Source of the DNA: Bacteroidales bacterium
Lineage (GTDB): Bacteria > Bacteroidota > Bacteroidia > Bacteroidales > JAGOPY01
Reading direction: 5' to 3'
Length of the DNA: 64,000 bases
NCBI GenBank assembly: GCA_017991835.1
Contig: JAGOPY010000004.1
Span: 186,001 to 250,000, forward strand
Shown: positions 28,107 through 38,135 of the stretch, piece by piece
Layout: each line of letters begins with the position of its first letter
Position numbering within the stretch: the first letter of the stretch is position 1
Translations under genes and position numbers: made by a program
The notes under the pieces: model-generated
Databases searched by the model: none
What the model was told of the DNA's origin: nothing
The model's input: the letters and a program-made list of their open reading frames with translations, nothing else

Positions 28107-30401
28107 TTATTTGATGATCAGTTTTCGTGTCATAGCGCTATTCCCTTGAGTCAGCCGGACCAGGTAAATGCCTTTCTTCAATCCGGAAACGTCTATGGAT
28201 TGGATTCTGAGGCCTTCTCCGTAGTTCAGGGTTTTCTCCATCACCTTCATTCCGACAATGTCGGAGAGGGTAAGCTGGAGCGTCGCATTACCTTTGCCGT
28301 TGAACCGAATGAAAGCAATATCGTCTGCCGGGTTCGGAAACACTTCTATGCTGTTTTCAAAAGTGGGTTCGCCGATTCCCACCGGAGGCATTGTCTTGAA
28401 GGTCCAGGCAGGGCTCCAGTTGGAAGTATCGAGGCCATTGATCGCCCTGACTTTCCAGAAGTAGCTGGCATCTTTATCGAGTACCAGCGGGACGATGAAA
28501 GAATTTTCCGCCGCATCGACGACAGCTGTGGCAAGCGGGTTATTGAATCCGTTGTTATCGGCCACCATAACCTGGTACCCGGCAATTCCGGTGATTTTTT
28601 TCCAGGTCAGAAGCGGCGACAGCTTAATATCGGTCGAATTGTTAGCTGGTGATTCAAGCGTAACTGCATTAACGGTAGTGAATTTCCATGGCGCCGACCA
28701 GTCGGACTGATCGAAAGCATGTAAAGCCCTGACCCTCCAGTTGTAAGCCGTGCCGAATTTAAGCATTTCGGCATCTATGGCGATACCGCTTGATGCAAGG
28801 AAGATAGGTGAGCCGAAGTTGACATCATCATCAATCTGTATTTCATACGTCACAAGATTGGAGACTTTCTTCCATTTAAGCTCAATATCCAGATCGGCGT
28901 TAGTTGTATTGTTTGGCGGTTTATCCAGTTCAACGGTATTGATAGTGATGAAGGAACGAACCCCGGACCAGTCGGAGGTGCTCTGGGTGTGTTTGGCTCT
29001 CATCCGCCAGTAATATTGCTCGCCGAATAAGAGATCAATAAGGTTTGTCGTGGTAATATCACCGGCAACCGGGTGAATAGTAGCCAGAGGGCTGGTGAAT
29101 GCTTCATCGTTGTAACTGACGATTACTCCGGATTCTCCTACCAGGAACCCGGTTGTTCCGGCCAGGCTGACTCCGTTGAGCGTTGTGGCCGTTCCACTGG
29201 ATTGATTATACCATTCTATTCCGTCAAACTGAAGCATCAGCCCCGTTTTCCCAACAGCAAATGCGCTGGTGGGAGAGTTGAATTTGATCGAATTGACATC
29301 CCTGTTGTTGGTAAGGGTGTTGACGAAAGGAACCCAGGTGCCATTTTTATATTCGATAAGTGTCCCCGTTTTTCCAACGGCCCAACCGTAATCGGAAGTG
29401 ACAAAAGCGGCATCCAGGATATCTTTTGCTGTGCCAGACTGCTGGGCAGTCCACGACGAACCGTTATAAAACAATATCACGCCGCCTTTTCCGACTGCCC
29501 ATACATGGCTGGCATCGACGGCGATGATTTTTGTCATTTCTTTGGCGGCTTTATATTGTTCCGCCCAGTTGGCTCCGTTATAGTAGAGGATAGCACTGTC
29601 TTTGGTTACAGCCCAGCCGCTGGTGGGGCTCAGCATTGTGATGCCGTTTACCTGTTCCGAAGTATTGGTGGTCATTGCCGCCCATTGTGTTCCGTCATAA
29701 TGGATGATCTTGCCACTTTTACCGGCAGCCCATCCATTATTAACATCCAAAAAATGGACATCGTAAAGATCAACGGTGACCGAACTGGTCTGAGCTGTCC
29801 ATGAGTTCCCGTCGAAGAATAGAACCTTCCCGCCTGCTCCGACGGCCCAGGCATGAGTTTCATCTACTGTAGCAACATCATACAGAATCGTTGTAATGCC
29901 GGAACTCATAGTATTCCAGTAATAACTCGTATCGAACTGGTATTCGTACTGGGTAAGACCGGTTATGGGGTTCCAGCCCAGCGTCAGGTCCGTATTTTGC
30001 GTAGAAGCATCTGTCGGGCTTTTCAGAACTACCCGGCGGATGACGCGAAACGACCAGGATTCAGACCAGTCTGAGACGTCATTTCCATCCCGGGCCCGTA
30101 CTCTCCAGTAGTAGGTCTGTCCAAATCCCAGGTTTGCTGTTTTATATGCTGATACCAGTTCTGTCTGAAAATTGGCCGGGCTTCCGAATGCAGGATCATC
30201 ATCAAGTTGCACATCGTATAATATGACGCCGGTATTGCCGCCCGTTACGGCGTTCCAGTCGAGGACCGCATCCGGCATCTGGTCAACCGCACCATTGACC
30301 GGCTGACTGAGCTCCGGTGTATAAACCCTTGTCTGTGCCGAAAGGCTGAGGAATCCGACCAGGCTGAGAAATATCAGGGTTGTAAATATTCTTTTCATCA
30401 T
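28107..30401 (-). CDS. T9SS type A exoprotein: Fn3 domains with a nested seven-bladed propeller
   Basis: 764 residues with a signal peptide (GFLSLSAQ). Fn3-like domain 1 is about 25-122. Domain 2 starts about 125 and is interrupted at about 170-431 by seven repeats of the form [xAxVGKxGxILxYNGxxW], a beta-propeller; it then resumes (LLFGEQYYWRMRAKHTQSTSDWSG). Two further Fn3 domains end near 675. The C-terminus (IEVFPNPADDIAFIRF, LTLSDIVGMKVMEKTL, KGIYLVRLTQG, RKLIIK) is a type A sorting domain. Two adjacent ATGs (30401, 30398) are equivalent starts. It lies 40 bases after another propeller protein and may be co-transcribed with it. Confidence 0.88.
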   Translation of the reverse strand: MMKRIFTTLIFLSLVGFLSLSAQTRVYTPELSQPVNGAVDQMPDAVLDWNAVTGGNTGVILYDVQLDDDPAFGSPANFQTELVSAYKTANLGFGQTYYWRVRARDGNDVSDWSESWSFRVIRRVVLKSPTDASTQNTDLTLGWNPITGLTQYEYQFDTSYYWNTMSSGITTILYDVATVDETHAWAVGAGGKVLFFDGNSWTAQTSSVTVDLYDVHFLDVNNGWAAGKSGKIIHYDGTQWAAMTTNTSEQVNGITMLSPTSGWAVTKDSAILYYNGANWAEQYKAAKEMTKIIAVDASHVWAVGKGGVILFYNGSSWTAQQSGTAKDILDAAFVTSDYGWAVGKTGTLIEYKNGTWVPFVNTLTNNRDVNSIKFNSPTSAFAVGKTGLMLQFDGIEWYNQSSGTATTLNGVSLAGTTGFLVGESGVIVSYNDEAFTSPLATIHPVAGDITTTNLIDLLFGEQYYWRMRAKHTQSTSDWSGVRSFITINTVELDKPPNNTTNADLDIELKWKKVSNLVTYEIQIDDDVNFGSPIFLASSGIAIDAEMLKFGTAYNWRVRALHAFDQSDWSAPWKFTTVNAVTLESPANNSTDIKLSPLLTWKKITGIAGYQVMVADNNGFNNPLATAVVDAAENSFIVPLVLDKDASYFWKVRAINGLDTSNWSPAWTFKTMPPVGIGEPTFENSIEVFPNPADDIAFIRFNGKGNATLQLTLSDIVGMKVMEKTLNYGEGLRIQSIDVSGLKKGIYLVRLTQGNSAMTRKLIIK

Positions 30402-30441
30402 TTTATTTTTTATATAGGTGAAAATGAAATTTTTAGCTTAG

Positions 30442-33429
30442 TTATTGAACGATAAATTTGGCGGATGAAACCTTCCGGCCGATCGACACCTGCATGATGT
30501 ATGTTCCCGATGGAATATCCTGGCAACTGACGATCACATCCTGTCTGCCCTGCGGTCTTGTCCCGAGATCGATATGTTTGACTGTCTTACCGTTCAGGTC
30601 ATAAATACGGACAACGATTTCTGCGGGTGAAGTGCTTTCAAATCCAACTGTTACCCGGTCACGAGCCGGGTTCGGATAGACTTCGATCTCATTGTTGCGG
30701 TTGATTTTCTTTGGTTCCTGGATGCTGACCGGTTTCTGGTACTCGTCCAGGGAGATCAGCCCGCGGCCATAAGTGGCGCCGTAAATAACTCCATAGTTGT
30801 TTGTCCCGTAATGCACCAGGTAGGTCGTGTCGATATTGACAAAGACCAGTGTATCGTTTGTTTTCCGGATCGTTTGCTGTTTCAGCATGAAAACAGGCAC
30901 TGCACCGATGTTTGCGTTTTCAGCCGTCCAGGTTGGATTGGATGATCCAATATCATTCGTAACGTAGATACCATGCTCCGTCCCGACAAACACCAAGTGG
31001 TTGGCGGCATCCATCTCGATCAGGGAAGAATAGGCCGGCATTTGCGGCAGATTACCCTGTGCAGAGTGGAATACCGGGTTTTCATCCAGGGCGTTTTCGG
31101 TGTAATACACATAGGTTTCATTTCCATAATTTCCCAGAGTGATAATTACCTTTTCATCATTGTTCGGATCGACTGCAACAGAGGTGATCACCTGGGTGAT
31201 TTCTGTTGTAGTTCCGGGCAGGTACACGGGGATTTGTTTGGTGGAAATGACGCAGTAAGGGCTGGAAACATCAGCGGTTTCATTATTATAGGCATACTTG
31301 ATATTGGAGATCCTGTAAAGTTTGCCTTTCTGAGTGCCGACGAACAGGTGGTTGGCATCCGAAGAATAGGCCATTGCCTGCGGTTTGCCCCTGACGCCGC
31401 CACGCAGCGAGTCGCTGATCGTAAACCATTCGGGGCTTACGTCGAACTGGATCATCTGCTTGGTCATCATCACGCGGTTATCGCCACCGATAAAGAACCG
31501 GGTGGAGATAATGTCTTTGACCATCACGGTCTCACTTGAATCGATGGCTGCTTCGAGCACATGTTTGAAAGGCCGTTTGCCGTTGTTGCTTTCTACCCAA
31601 ACGGTAGTGCCGGCGGCGAGATCGCGATTAGCTTTGAATTCTGTTGAATCTTTACTGTTATAATCCTCAAAATTTTCATACAGCACGAAGGGTGGCAGGA
31701 ATGAAGTGCTCAGGTAAGCCGTTGTGAATGTGTTGTTAAGTGCCCAGTCGGGTCCTCCGCTGAATTCATTGCGGCGTATAAAAGTTTCCGGTGAGCCTTC
31801 GGGCTGAGGGAACCGGGAATAAATGACCGCTGTCGGATAGATGGTCGACCATGCGCAATAACCTCCGGTTCGGCCATCCGGGACATTGCTCTGGGTAGTC
31901 CAGATATCTTCGCCCCTCCTGCTGTCGGCCGGGTTGACAGATCCGCGGATATAAATTGTTCCGATATCCTGGGCTCCGCCGACGACATCTTTTTTCTCCA
32001 TGGTCGGGCTGACCGTGTAAAACTGGCTGGCGATATAATCCTTGTTCATAAACTGGAACTGGAAAAATTCCGGATCAAGCAATCCCAGGGAGATGCCCCC
32101 GTTGGTACCGATTAACACTTTTTCCGATGAACCCGGAGCAAACCGGTAAACATGATGCCCCTGCCACAGGAAAGCCACCGACAGCCAGTTGGCTGAAGAG
32201 GTGGACCGCAGGACCCACTGGTAAAAACCGTCGTCCTGGATCTTTTTTCCTTCCCAGAGGTCATAACCTCCGACAAGCACATGGTACGGATCATCCGGGT
32301 ATACTTCGATCGTAGCGGCAAAAAGCCCGTTACCAGTAGCGGAGGTCGTTCCTGTATTGAAAACATTGAAATTGGCGCTTCCGCCCGGGCCTATAACTGC
32401 CCATGTAACACCCTTGTCGTCCGATCGGTAGACATTGTACAGTGCGCCACTGGTTTTGACAACCAGTGCATAAATAATATCATTGTTGGCAGGGGCGATG
32501 GCAAATTCTATTCTTCCAATGGCGCTGGTGTCGGGAAGATTAAAACTGGCTTTGCCGGAACGAAGCTGGAAATTGTCGAAGTTGCCGTTTTCCGATACAT
32601 AGCACTTGTTGCTCACTTCGGCAACCACTAATCCGTTTGCTGCCATTTTTACATCGCCTGACGAGAGGTTCAGGATCGTTCCGTCGGCCATCTTTGCAGC
32701 CTGCCAGTTGTTTCCACCATCGGAGGAGTATTTAAGACCGGTGTTGGTGGAAGCATACAATGCGCCATTCGAAGGGTGAGCAGCCAGTTCGTTGATGAAG
32801 CCCCATTCCAGTTCGTTATTGCCGTTAATCGTAGGATTGGTTGACGCCAGACGGGTGAAATTCACCCCGTCGGTTGATTTGAAAATCCCCTGGCCCATCA
32901 GCCCGCCGGAATATCTCCATTCGCCGAATACTGTGTATTGCTGAACGGTGAATCCTTCACCAGTACCAACGTAAATGTCGCCGTTGCCTGCCTGTGTGAT
33001 ACAGCTGACGTAAAGGCCTCCATTGGCTTCGTCTATTTTATACCATTTGCTGCCCTGGTTATCGGATTTGAACAAACCACCCAGAACACTTCCGGCGTAA
33101 ACGGTGTTACCCGTAGCATCGCGGTTGTCAAACAAAATGGCCCGGGTGCGGCCGCCCAGGTTGTTCGGACCGAGCAACTGCCAGTCAAAATCATACGCAC
33201 TGCCAGATCTGTTGGCTGCCAGTTCTCTGATTTGTTGCTGCGCCTTCAGGTAATCGGCCGGAGTGATCTGACCGGTCAACTGGTTGTTCCTGATCCTGGC
33301 CTGATAATCCGATTCGGTCTCCTGCCTGGCTTCTATTTTTTCATCCCCGGTAAGCGTCGCAGAGATCAAAAAAGCCGACAAGGCCATTGTTAAAATAAAG
33401 TAGCCAAAGGGTAAAGGTCTTTTATTCAT
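30442..33429 (-). CDS. T9SS type A exoprotein with BNR/VPS10-like propeller repeats
   Basis: 995 residues from the ATG at 33429. In-frame codons up to 33507 lie between the promoter element and this ATG and give a poor signal. The signal-anchor is GYFILTMALSAFLISATLTG. From about residue 100 the protein carries sortilin/BNR-type repeats with SxDxGxxW turns (LFKSDNQGSKWYKI, GLKYSSDGGNNWQAA, VYRSDDKGVTWAVI). The C-terminus (IEVYPNPARDRVTVGF, VRIYDLNGKTVKHIDL, SGTYIMQVSIGRK) is a type A sorting domain. No sialidase Asp-box enzyme signature beyond the BNR turns is evident, so the role is binding or unknown. Confidence 0.87.
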   Translation of the reverse strand: MNKRPLPFGYFILTMALSAFLISATLTGDEKIEARQETESDYQARIRNNQLTGQITPADYLKAQQQIRELAANRSGSAYDFDWQLLGPNNLGGRTRAILFDNRDATGNTVYAGSVLGGLFKSDNQGSKWYKIDEANGGLYVSCITQAGNGDIYVGTGEGFTVQQYTVFGEWRYSGGLMGQGIFKSTDGVNFTRLASTNPTINGNNELEWGFINELAAHPSNGALYASTNTGLKYSSDGGNNWQAAKMADGTILNLSSGDVKMAANGLVVAEVSNKCYVSENGNFDNFQLRSGKASFNLPDTSAIGRIEFAIAPANNDIIYALVVKTSGALYNVYRSDDKGVTWAVIGPGGSANFNVFNTGTTSATGNGLFAATIEVYPDDPYHVLVGGYDLWEGKKIQDDGFYQWVLRSTSSANWLSVAFLWQGHHVYRFAPGSSEKVLIGTNGGISLGLLDPEFFQFQFMNKDYIASQFYTVSPTMEKKDVVGGAQDIGTIYIRGSVNPADSRRGEDIWTTQSNVPDGRTGGYCAWSTIYPTAVIYSRFPQPEGSPETFIRRNEFSGGPDWALNNTFTTAYLSTSFLPPFVLYENFEDYNSKDSTEFKANRDLAAGTTVWVESNNGKRPFKHVLEAAIDSSETVMVKDIISTRFFIGGDNRVMMTKQMIQFDVSPEWFTISDSLRGGVRGKPQAMAYSSDANHLFVGTQKGKLYRISNIKYAYNNETADVSSPYCVISTKQIPVYLPGTTTEITQVITSVAVDPNNDEKVIITLGNYGNETYVYYTENALDENPVFHSAQGNLPQMPAYSSLIEMDAANHLVFVGTEHGIYVTNDIGSSNPTWTAENANIGAVPVFMLKQQTIRKTNDTLVFVNIDTTYLVHYGTNNYGVIYGATYGRGLISLDEYQKPVSIQEPKKINRNNEIEVYPNPARDRVTVGFESTSPAEIVVRIYDLNGKTVKHIDLGTRPQGRQDVIVSCQDIPSGTYIMQVSIGRKVSSAKFIVQ

Positions 33430-33530
33430 ATAAATAGAGTTTGATTTATTGTAATCCGTCCTTATAAAAACAGTCGCCCAATTTACACTATTTTTATATA
33501 CGTGCAAATCCGGCTTAGTTAAAATTTTAA

Positions 33531-33538
33531 CAAAGATA
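33531..33538 (-). promoter_or_regulatory. -7 element (TATCTTTG) of the propeller gene
   Basis: TAnnTTTG on the minus strand, about 100 bases before the ATG at 33429. The rest of 33430-33694 is AT-rich and shows only the hairpin listed next. Confidence 0.4.
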
Positions 33539-33635
33539 TTTATAATATCCTGCCCTTGTTAAGTGATACAAATTTAAAATTAAAAGGATAAGATTGGTGG
33601 TTTGATCAGTATCCGGCAAGTGAAAATCAGGAAAC

Positions 33636-33653
33636 GGCCTGTGAGGTCAGGCC
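33636..33653 (-). terminator. Hairpin downstream of the bat operon
   Basis: GGCCTG (33636-33641) and CAGGCC (33648-33653) form a GC-only stem about 40 bases after the batE stop, followed on the minus strand by a T-rich stretch without a long T-run. It is a candidate terminator. Confidence 0.4.
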
Positions 33654-33694
33654 TGCGTAAAATTGCAAACTGCCTGTTCCCGCCGCAGATCAAG

Positions 33695-34456
33695 CTAAAT
33701 CGGGCGGAACGAATTTGTCTTGATCCAGCCTACGTTGCCATTGACCAGCCTGACTTCGCTCCAGTCATCCACCCGGTCGGTAATGAAGACTTTCGTCCCT
33801 TCATGGATCACGAATAAATCCACACTCCCATCTGTGGGGCTGCTCTTTACAGTGACGGTCGGTGTGAATATGATGGCCGACGATTGCCGGCTGTATTCGT
33901 GATAACTGTTCAGGCTGAAGAGGAAAGAGGTCAGCGTGATCATCAGGAGAATCACGCCAGTCCAGAAACTGACTTTTCGGACCATGACCGAACCCGAAAC
34001 GATGAAAATGGCGACGGCCGCCAGCAGGATCAGGAAAGTGAATATGCCCGCACTGGCCCACTCGTTCGATGAAAAGGTATCGCGTATGCCGTTCCACCAC
34101 GATTTCAGGAAAAATTCGGGTAGCGGTTCTATTTTATCTGTAATACGGCTGTTGGCCAGCGCAAGGTTAAAATGGATATTCTCATCCGAAGGATCCAGCC
34201 TGAGCGCTTTCTCGTAAAACAGAACAGCAGACGGGATATCGTCCGCCTTGAAATAAGCATTCCCCAGGTTGAAATACAATTCAGCCGATTCAAACCCTGA
34301 CCGCAAAGCGCTTTCGTATTGTTCGACGGCTCCCTTATAGTCACCGGCTGTGTAGGCTTCATTACCGTTCTGTACCAGTGAGCTGATCGACGCAAGTTGC
34401 GCCTGTGCCAGCAAAGCCAGCATGATTGTCAGAACGGTTATCGCTGATCTCTTCAT
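33695..34456 (-). CDS. batE: BatE: TPR and SH3 membrane protein of the Bat operon
   Basis: 253 residues. A signal peptide and three TPR-like helices pairs (NGNEAYTAGDYKGAVEQYESAL, ELYFNLGNAYFKADDIPSAVLFYEKALRLDP) are followed by two membrane helices (about 137-158 and 163-185). A C-terminal bacterial SH3-like domain (VTVKSSPTDGS, EGTKVFITDRVDDWSEVRL, GNVGWIKTNSFRPI) completes it. Bat proteins were linked to aerotolerance in Bacteroides and to envelope stress elsewhere; the mechanism is unresolved. It is the last gene of the operon, 7 bases after batD. Confidence 0.9.
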   Translation of the reverse strand: MKRSAITVLTIMLALLAQAQLASISSLVQNGNEAYTAGDYKGAVEQYESALRSGFESAELYFNLGNAYFKADDIPSAVLFYEKALRLDPSDENIHFNLALANSRITDKIEPLPEFFLKSWWNGIRDTFSSNEWASAGIFTFLILLAAVAIFIVSGSVMVRKVSFWTGVILLMITLTSFLFSLNSYHEYSRQSSAIIFTPTVTVKSSPTDGSVDLFVIHEGTKVFITDRVDDWSEVRLVNGNVGWIKTNSFRPI

Positions 34457-34463
34457 CTCTTTG

Positions 34464-36317
34464 TTATTTCAGTTCCTGTTCAATACGGCTGATTACGTTC
34501 AGGGCTGAGTTGTAAATCTCCTGCATCCGTCCCGGTTTGTCGCCCGGCGCAAAACGGGCAAACTCACAGTTTTCAAGAACTTCGGTGAACATCAGGATAT
34601 TTTCGCTGCTGACCTTTTTACCGGCAAGCCGCTGGCTCACGCTTTCAATCGAGAGGTCCGACAGGGGTATGTTGAATTTGTTGCTGATATAGCCCCACAT
34701 CGCCCTGCTCACTTCTTCGAAAAAAGCTTCGGTATTTTGTGCCTCCAGGTATTCACCCGCTTTTTTAAGGTTTTTCCTGGCAACTTTCGTGGCTTTCCGG
34801 TTGCGAACCAGGGCAATGTCGCCCTGTTGCTTTTTATACCTGGCCCAAAAGATGAGCCCGGCTGTGAAAAGAAGGGCGGGGATAAGCAGCCAGAGCACCA
34901 AGGCGGTTGAACCGATCAGAAAGGAATTGACGGGATGCAGCGGAATCTGTCCGGTCTTGATGTGGCGTATATCGGAACCGATGAACTGGATGTTCTTCTG
35001 GCTGACTCCGCTGTATACCACACCCGACGGTTCATTGTCTCCCTTCAGTACCTTGATGCCGTAAGCCGGTGTGGTTAATGTTGCATAGCTTTGCCTGGAA
35101 GGATCGAAATAGGAAAATCCGGCCGGCCTGATCTGGAATTCACCCGGGTTCCTCGGAATGAGCAGATATTCGAATACTCTGCTGCCCGAAACCCCTGTGG
35201 TACTTTTGCTGAGATTATTGGTGATCCTGGGATCATAGACCTCGAAATCAGGAGGAAAAGTCAATGGAAGCGCTTCGATCAGTTCGAGGTTGCCTTTGCC
35301 CGTAATGGTCACTTTCAGATTCAGCGCTTCATTGGTTTTCAGTTCGTTACGGTCAATCTCCGAGGAAAGTGTGAACGATCCCACCGCTCCGCTGAAATCC
35401 AGGGGCTTGCCGGAAGCCGGCAGCGGGGTTACATCAATCGTCAGCGGATTGGATTCAAGCTTTATTTCCACGTTCTGGTAATTCCTGCTGAAAAAAGGAT
35501 CATTGAAAAAACTGTCGAAGAAGGGATCCCGTGTCCGTTGGCTCTCCACTTTGACCTGGGCCAGGCACTCCATCTCCATTGGCTCGATCTTCAACTCGCC
35601 GCTGCGCTGGGCAAAAAGCGCCAGTTTCCGCAATTCGGCCACGACATACTCCTTCCCGTTGATATACTCAGTCGTCTGTTTTAACTGTTCGTCATCACCC
35701 AACAGATTTTTTGACCAGAAACCCGGGAAAGAGGAGATTTTCGTGATATTGATCTGTGAAACGGGCACAGCCGTGTAAATTTTGTAGGTGATGATAACCT
35801 GTTCTCCCTGGAACGGTTTTGCTTTATCGACACTGGCTTTGATGAAAATCTCATTGTTTCCGGGTGTGCCTGTGTTCCGGTTTGCCTGCCTTACATTGCC
35901 CTGTGCCGGAGGTGCTTGTCCTGAAGCCGACTGGCTGACATTGATGGTCAGCGGATTGGACTGGAAGGTCTGGTTGCCGATCGAAATTGAGGCCGCCGGG
36001 ATGGTGAATGTCCCCTCCCGGGTAGCCTGCAGGTAATAAGTGTAAGTGATCTGGAACGACTGCGACACCTTGCCGTTGATGAACTGGTAGCTCTGGTTTT
36101 GCGAGGAATTCGGCCCGCTCAGTACATTAAATCCTTCAAAATCGGGGCCGTTAAACCGGTCAACCTTGCTGTTCACCGTATATACAGCCCTGAATTGTTC
36201 CCCGACCTGGACATTGTTCTTCGTGGCCGCCGAGAACTCAATGTCCTGGCCGTTGAGAATGCCGAAGACCGGGATCATCAGGGCGAGAACAAACATTATT
36301 TTCAGGATTCTATTCAT
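34464..36317 (-). CDS. batD: BatD: large periplasmic protein of the Bat operon
   Basis: 617 residues. A signal peptide ends near GILNGQ. Multiple beta-sandwich repeats start VQVGEQFRAVYTVNSKVDRFNGPDFEGFNVLSGPN, the family hallmark, with later modules containing PFQGEQVIITYKIYT and LKTNEALNLKVTITGKGNLELIE. One membrane helix lies near residues 470-495 (LVLWLLIPALLFTAGLIFW), with a basic cytoplasmic tail. It should span the periplasm and interact with the VWA proteins BatA and BatB. Confidence 0.92.
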   Translation of the reverse strand: MNRILKIMFVLALMIPVFGILNGQDIEFSAATKNNVQVGEQFRAVYTVNSKVDRFNGPDFEGFNVLSGPNSSQNQSYQFINGKVSQSFQITYTYYLQATREGTFTIPAASISIGNQTFQSNPLTINVSQSASGQAPPAQGNVRQANRNTGTPGNNEIFIKASVDKAKPFQGEQVIITYKIYTAVPVSQINITKISSFPGFWSKNLLGDDEQLKQTTEYINGKEYVVAELRKLALFAQRSGELKIEPMEMECLAQVKVESQRTRDPFFDSFFNDPFFSRNYQNVEIKLESNPLTIDVTPLPASGKPLDFSGAVGSFTLSSEIDRNELKTNEALNLKVTITGKGNLELIEALPLTFPPDFEVYDPRITNNLSKSTTGVSGSRVFEYLLIPRNPGEFQIRPAGFSYFDPSRQSYATLTTPAYGIKVLKGDNEPSGVVYSGVSQKNIQFIGSDIRHIKTGQIPLHPVNSFLIGSTALVLWLLIPALLFTAGLIFWARYKKQQGDIALVRNRKATKVARKNLKKAGEYLEAQNTEAFFEEVSRAMWGYISNKFNIPLSDLSIESVSQRLAGKKVSSENILMFTEVLENCEFARFAPGDKPGRMQEIYNSALNVISRIEQELK

Positions 36318-36333
36318 AATAATTCCGTATTGC

Positions 36334-37095
36334 CTACCAGTCTTTATCGGTCTTTACCACCCTGACCGATTGAATTTTAGCTTCCGACAACTTTTCAAGC
36401 GTCTCTTTTTCATCATTTTTCAGCGCTTCCAGGATCCTTTCGGCATCCTCCTTTGAAATCTGCTGGGGCTCTGCGTTGGCTTGCTGCTGATCCTGGTTGG
36501 CCTGTTCCGCATTCTGCTGATCCTGCTGCTGCTGATCTTGTTGCTGATCTTTCTGATCCTGCTGTTTCTGCTGATCTTTTTGCTGCTCCTTTTGCTGATC
36601 TTTCTGATCCTGGTTTTGCTGTTGTTGCTGCTGCTGCTGTTGCTGCATCAGTTTCTGGGCATAAGCCAGGTTATATTTGGCTTCTTCGTCTTCCGGGTTG
36701 AGACGAAGGGACTGTTTGTAAGCTTCAACGCTGGCTGGCAGGAATTTTCCGGCCAGTTGTGCACTGTCCTGGGCGCTCTTGAGCATGGCATTTCCCAGGT
36801 TATAATATGATTTTGCCCGGGTATCATCATCCATTCTGAAGGTCCGCAGAGTATCGAATGCAGCGGATGCCTGGAGGTAATTTTCCTGCATATACCAGGC
36901 ATTTCCGAGATTGTAAAATCCTTTGTGCGAAGCGTTCTTTGCCTGGGTGGATTTTATGTAGCTGACCTCGGCTTCTTTAAACTTTTCATCATCATATTGC
37001 TTGTTCCCCTGCCGGATAAAGCGGTTTTCCTGCTGGGCCACCAGTAACGGCGCCGGCAGCAGCAACAGGAGAAGGATATGGAGATGGCGTTTCAT
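36334..37095 (-). CDS. batC: BatC: TPR protein with a glutamine-rich tract
   Basis: 253 residues. It has a signal peptide, then TPR repeats (IRQGNKQYDDEKFKEAEVSYIKS, KGFYNLGNAWYMQENYLQASAAFDTL, YKQSLRLNPEDEEAKYNLAYAQKLM). Residues about 145-215 are almost only Q, D, K and N (repeated DQKDQQ and KDQQK). On the DNA this is a CTG/CAG-rich run at about 36480-36650. The tract is low complexity and probably length-variable between strains (inference). It lies 2 bases after batB. Confidence 0.9.
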   Translation of the reverse strand: MKRHLHILLLLLLPAPLLVAQQENRFIRQGNKQYDDEKFKEAEVSYIKSTQAKNASHKGFYNLGNAWYMQENYLQASAAFDTLRTFRMDDDTRAKSYYNLGNAMLKSAQDSAQLAGKFLPASVEAYKQSLRLNPEDEEAKYNLAYAQKLMQQQQQQQQQQNQDQKDQQKEQQKDQQKQQDQKDQQQDQQQQDQQNAEQANQDQQQANAEPQQISKEDAERILEALKNDEKETLEKLSEAKIQSVRVVKTDKDW

Positions 37096-37097
37096 AG

Positions 37098-38135
37098 TTA
37101 TGATAAACGGTTAAACAGTTTGATTTTGTCTGTCCATAAGCTTTTTTTATCCGGAATAAAAAACTCCAGGATCAAAAAGAATAAGGCAATGGCCAGAAAA
37201 TACTGGAATCTCCCTTCATATTCCGAGAACATCCGGGTTTCAATTTCCTGTTTTTCAAGGGCATTAATTTCGTCCAGGATTTTGGAAAGCCCGTCCTGCC
37301 CGGTGGAGGCCCTGACATAGATCCCGTTCCCGGCGCTGGCTACCTGCTGCAGGGTTGTTTCATCAAGCCGGGAGATGATCGTGCGGCCATCCCGGTCGGC
37401 TTTGTAGCCCGTTTGCCTGCCGAATTTGTCGAACAAGGGTATAGGCGACCCTTCGGGTGATCCCATCCCGATGGTGAAGATCTTGATCCCGTTCTCAGCC
37501 GCTGCCTGCGCGGCCTCCACTGCATTTCCCTCGTGATTCTCCCCGTCGGTGATGATGATGATCGCTTTGCTCCTTTCATCCGTTTTGAAGGATTTCAGGG
37601 ATAGGTCGATGGCTTCGCCGATGGCAGTGCCCTGTGAGGGTACCATTTGCGTGGATATGGTCGACAGGAACATTTTTGCAGCCGAATAATCGGTGGTGAT
37701 GGGAAGCTGGACATAGGCTTTCCCGGCGAAAACGACGATCCCTATCCGGTCGCCTTCCAGCCGGTCGATCAGCTTGGAGATTCCCTGCACGGCCCGGGTT
37801 AATCGGTCAGGGCGGATATCCTGCGAGAGCATGCTGTTCGACACGTCGAGGGCGATCATCAGGTCGGCGCCCTTACGCTGGACTTTTTCCAGCTTTGACC
37901 CGATCTGCGGGTTGGCCAGCCCGATCACCAGCGTGGCGAAAGCCAGCATTAAAACAACGAATTTGGTCGTCAGCTTCCTGGCAGAGGCCATCGGCATCAG
38001 GAGCGAAACTACAGCCTGATCGCCGAATTTCTTCACAGCTTTCTTTTTCCATATCAGGTAAAGAATGAAAAGGACGGTCATGACCGGGATCACCAGCAGG
38101 GCATAAAGGTATTCTATGTGCTCGAATCGGTACAT
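37098..38135 (-). CDS. batB: BatB: VWA-domain membrane protein
   Basis: 345 residues. Membrane helices are at about 10-28 and 58-76 and at the C-terminus (FQYFLAIALFFLILEFFIP). The VWA domain has an intact MIDAS (MIALDVSNSMLSQD, VVFAGKAYVQLPITTDYSAA, IIITDGENHEG). It lies between batA (1-base overlap) and batC. The predicted role is metal-dependent protein-protein assembly at the inner membrane, driven by the MoxR ATPase of the operon. Confidence 0.94.
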   Translation of the reverse strand: MYRFEHIEYLYALLVIPVMTVLFILYLIWKKKAVKKFGDQAVVSLLMPMASARKLTTKFVVLMLAFATLVIGLANPQIGSKLEKVQRKGADLMIALDVSNSMLSQDIRPDRLTRAVQGISKLIDRLEGDRIGIVVFAGKAYVQLPITTDYSAAKMFLSTISTQMVPSQGTAIGEAIDLSLKSFKTDERSKAIIIITDGENHEGNAVEAAQAAAENGIKIFTIGMGSPEGSPIPLFDKFGRQTGYKADRDGRTIISRLDETTLQQVASAGNGIYVRASTGQDGLSKILDEINALEKQEIETRMFSEYEGRFQYFLAIALFFLILEFFIPDKKSLWTDKIKLFNRLS

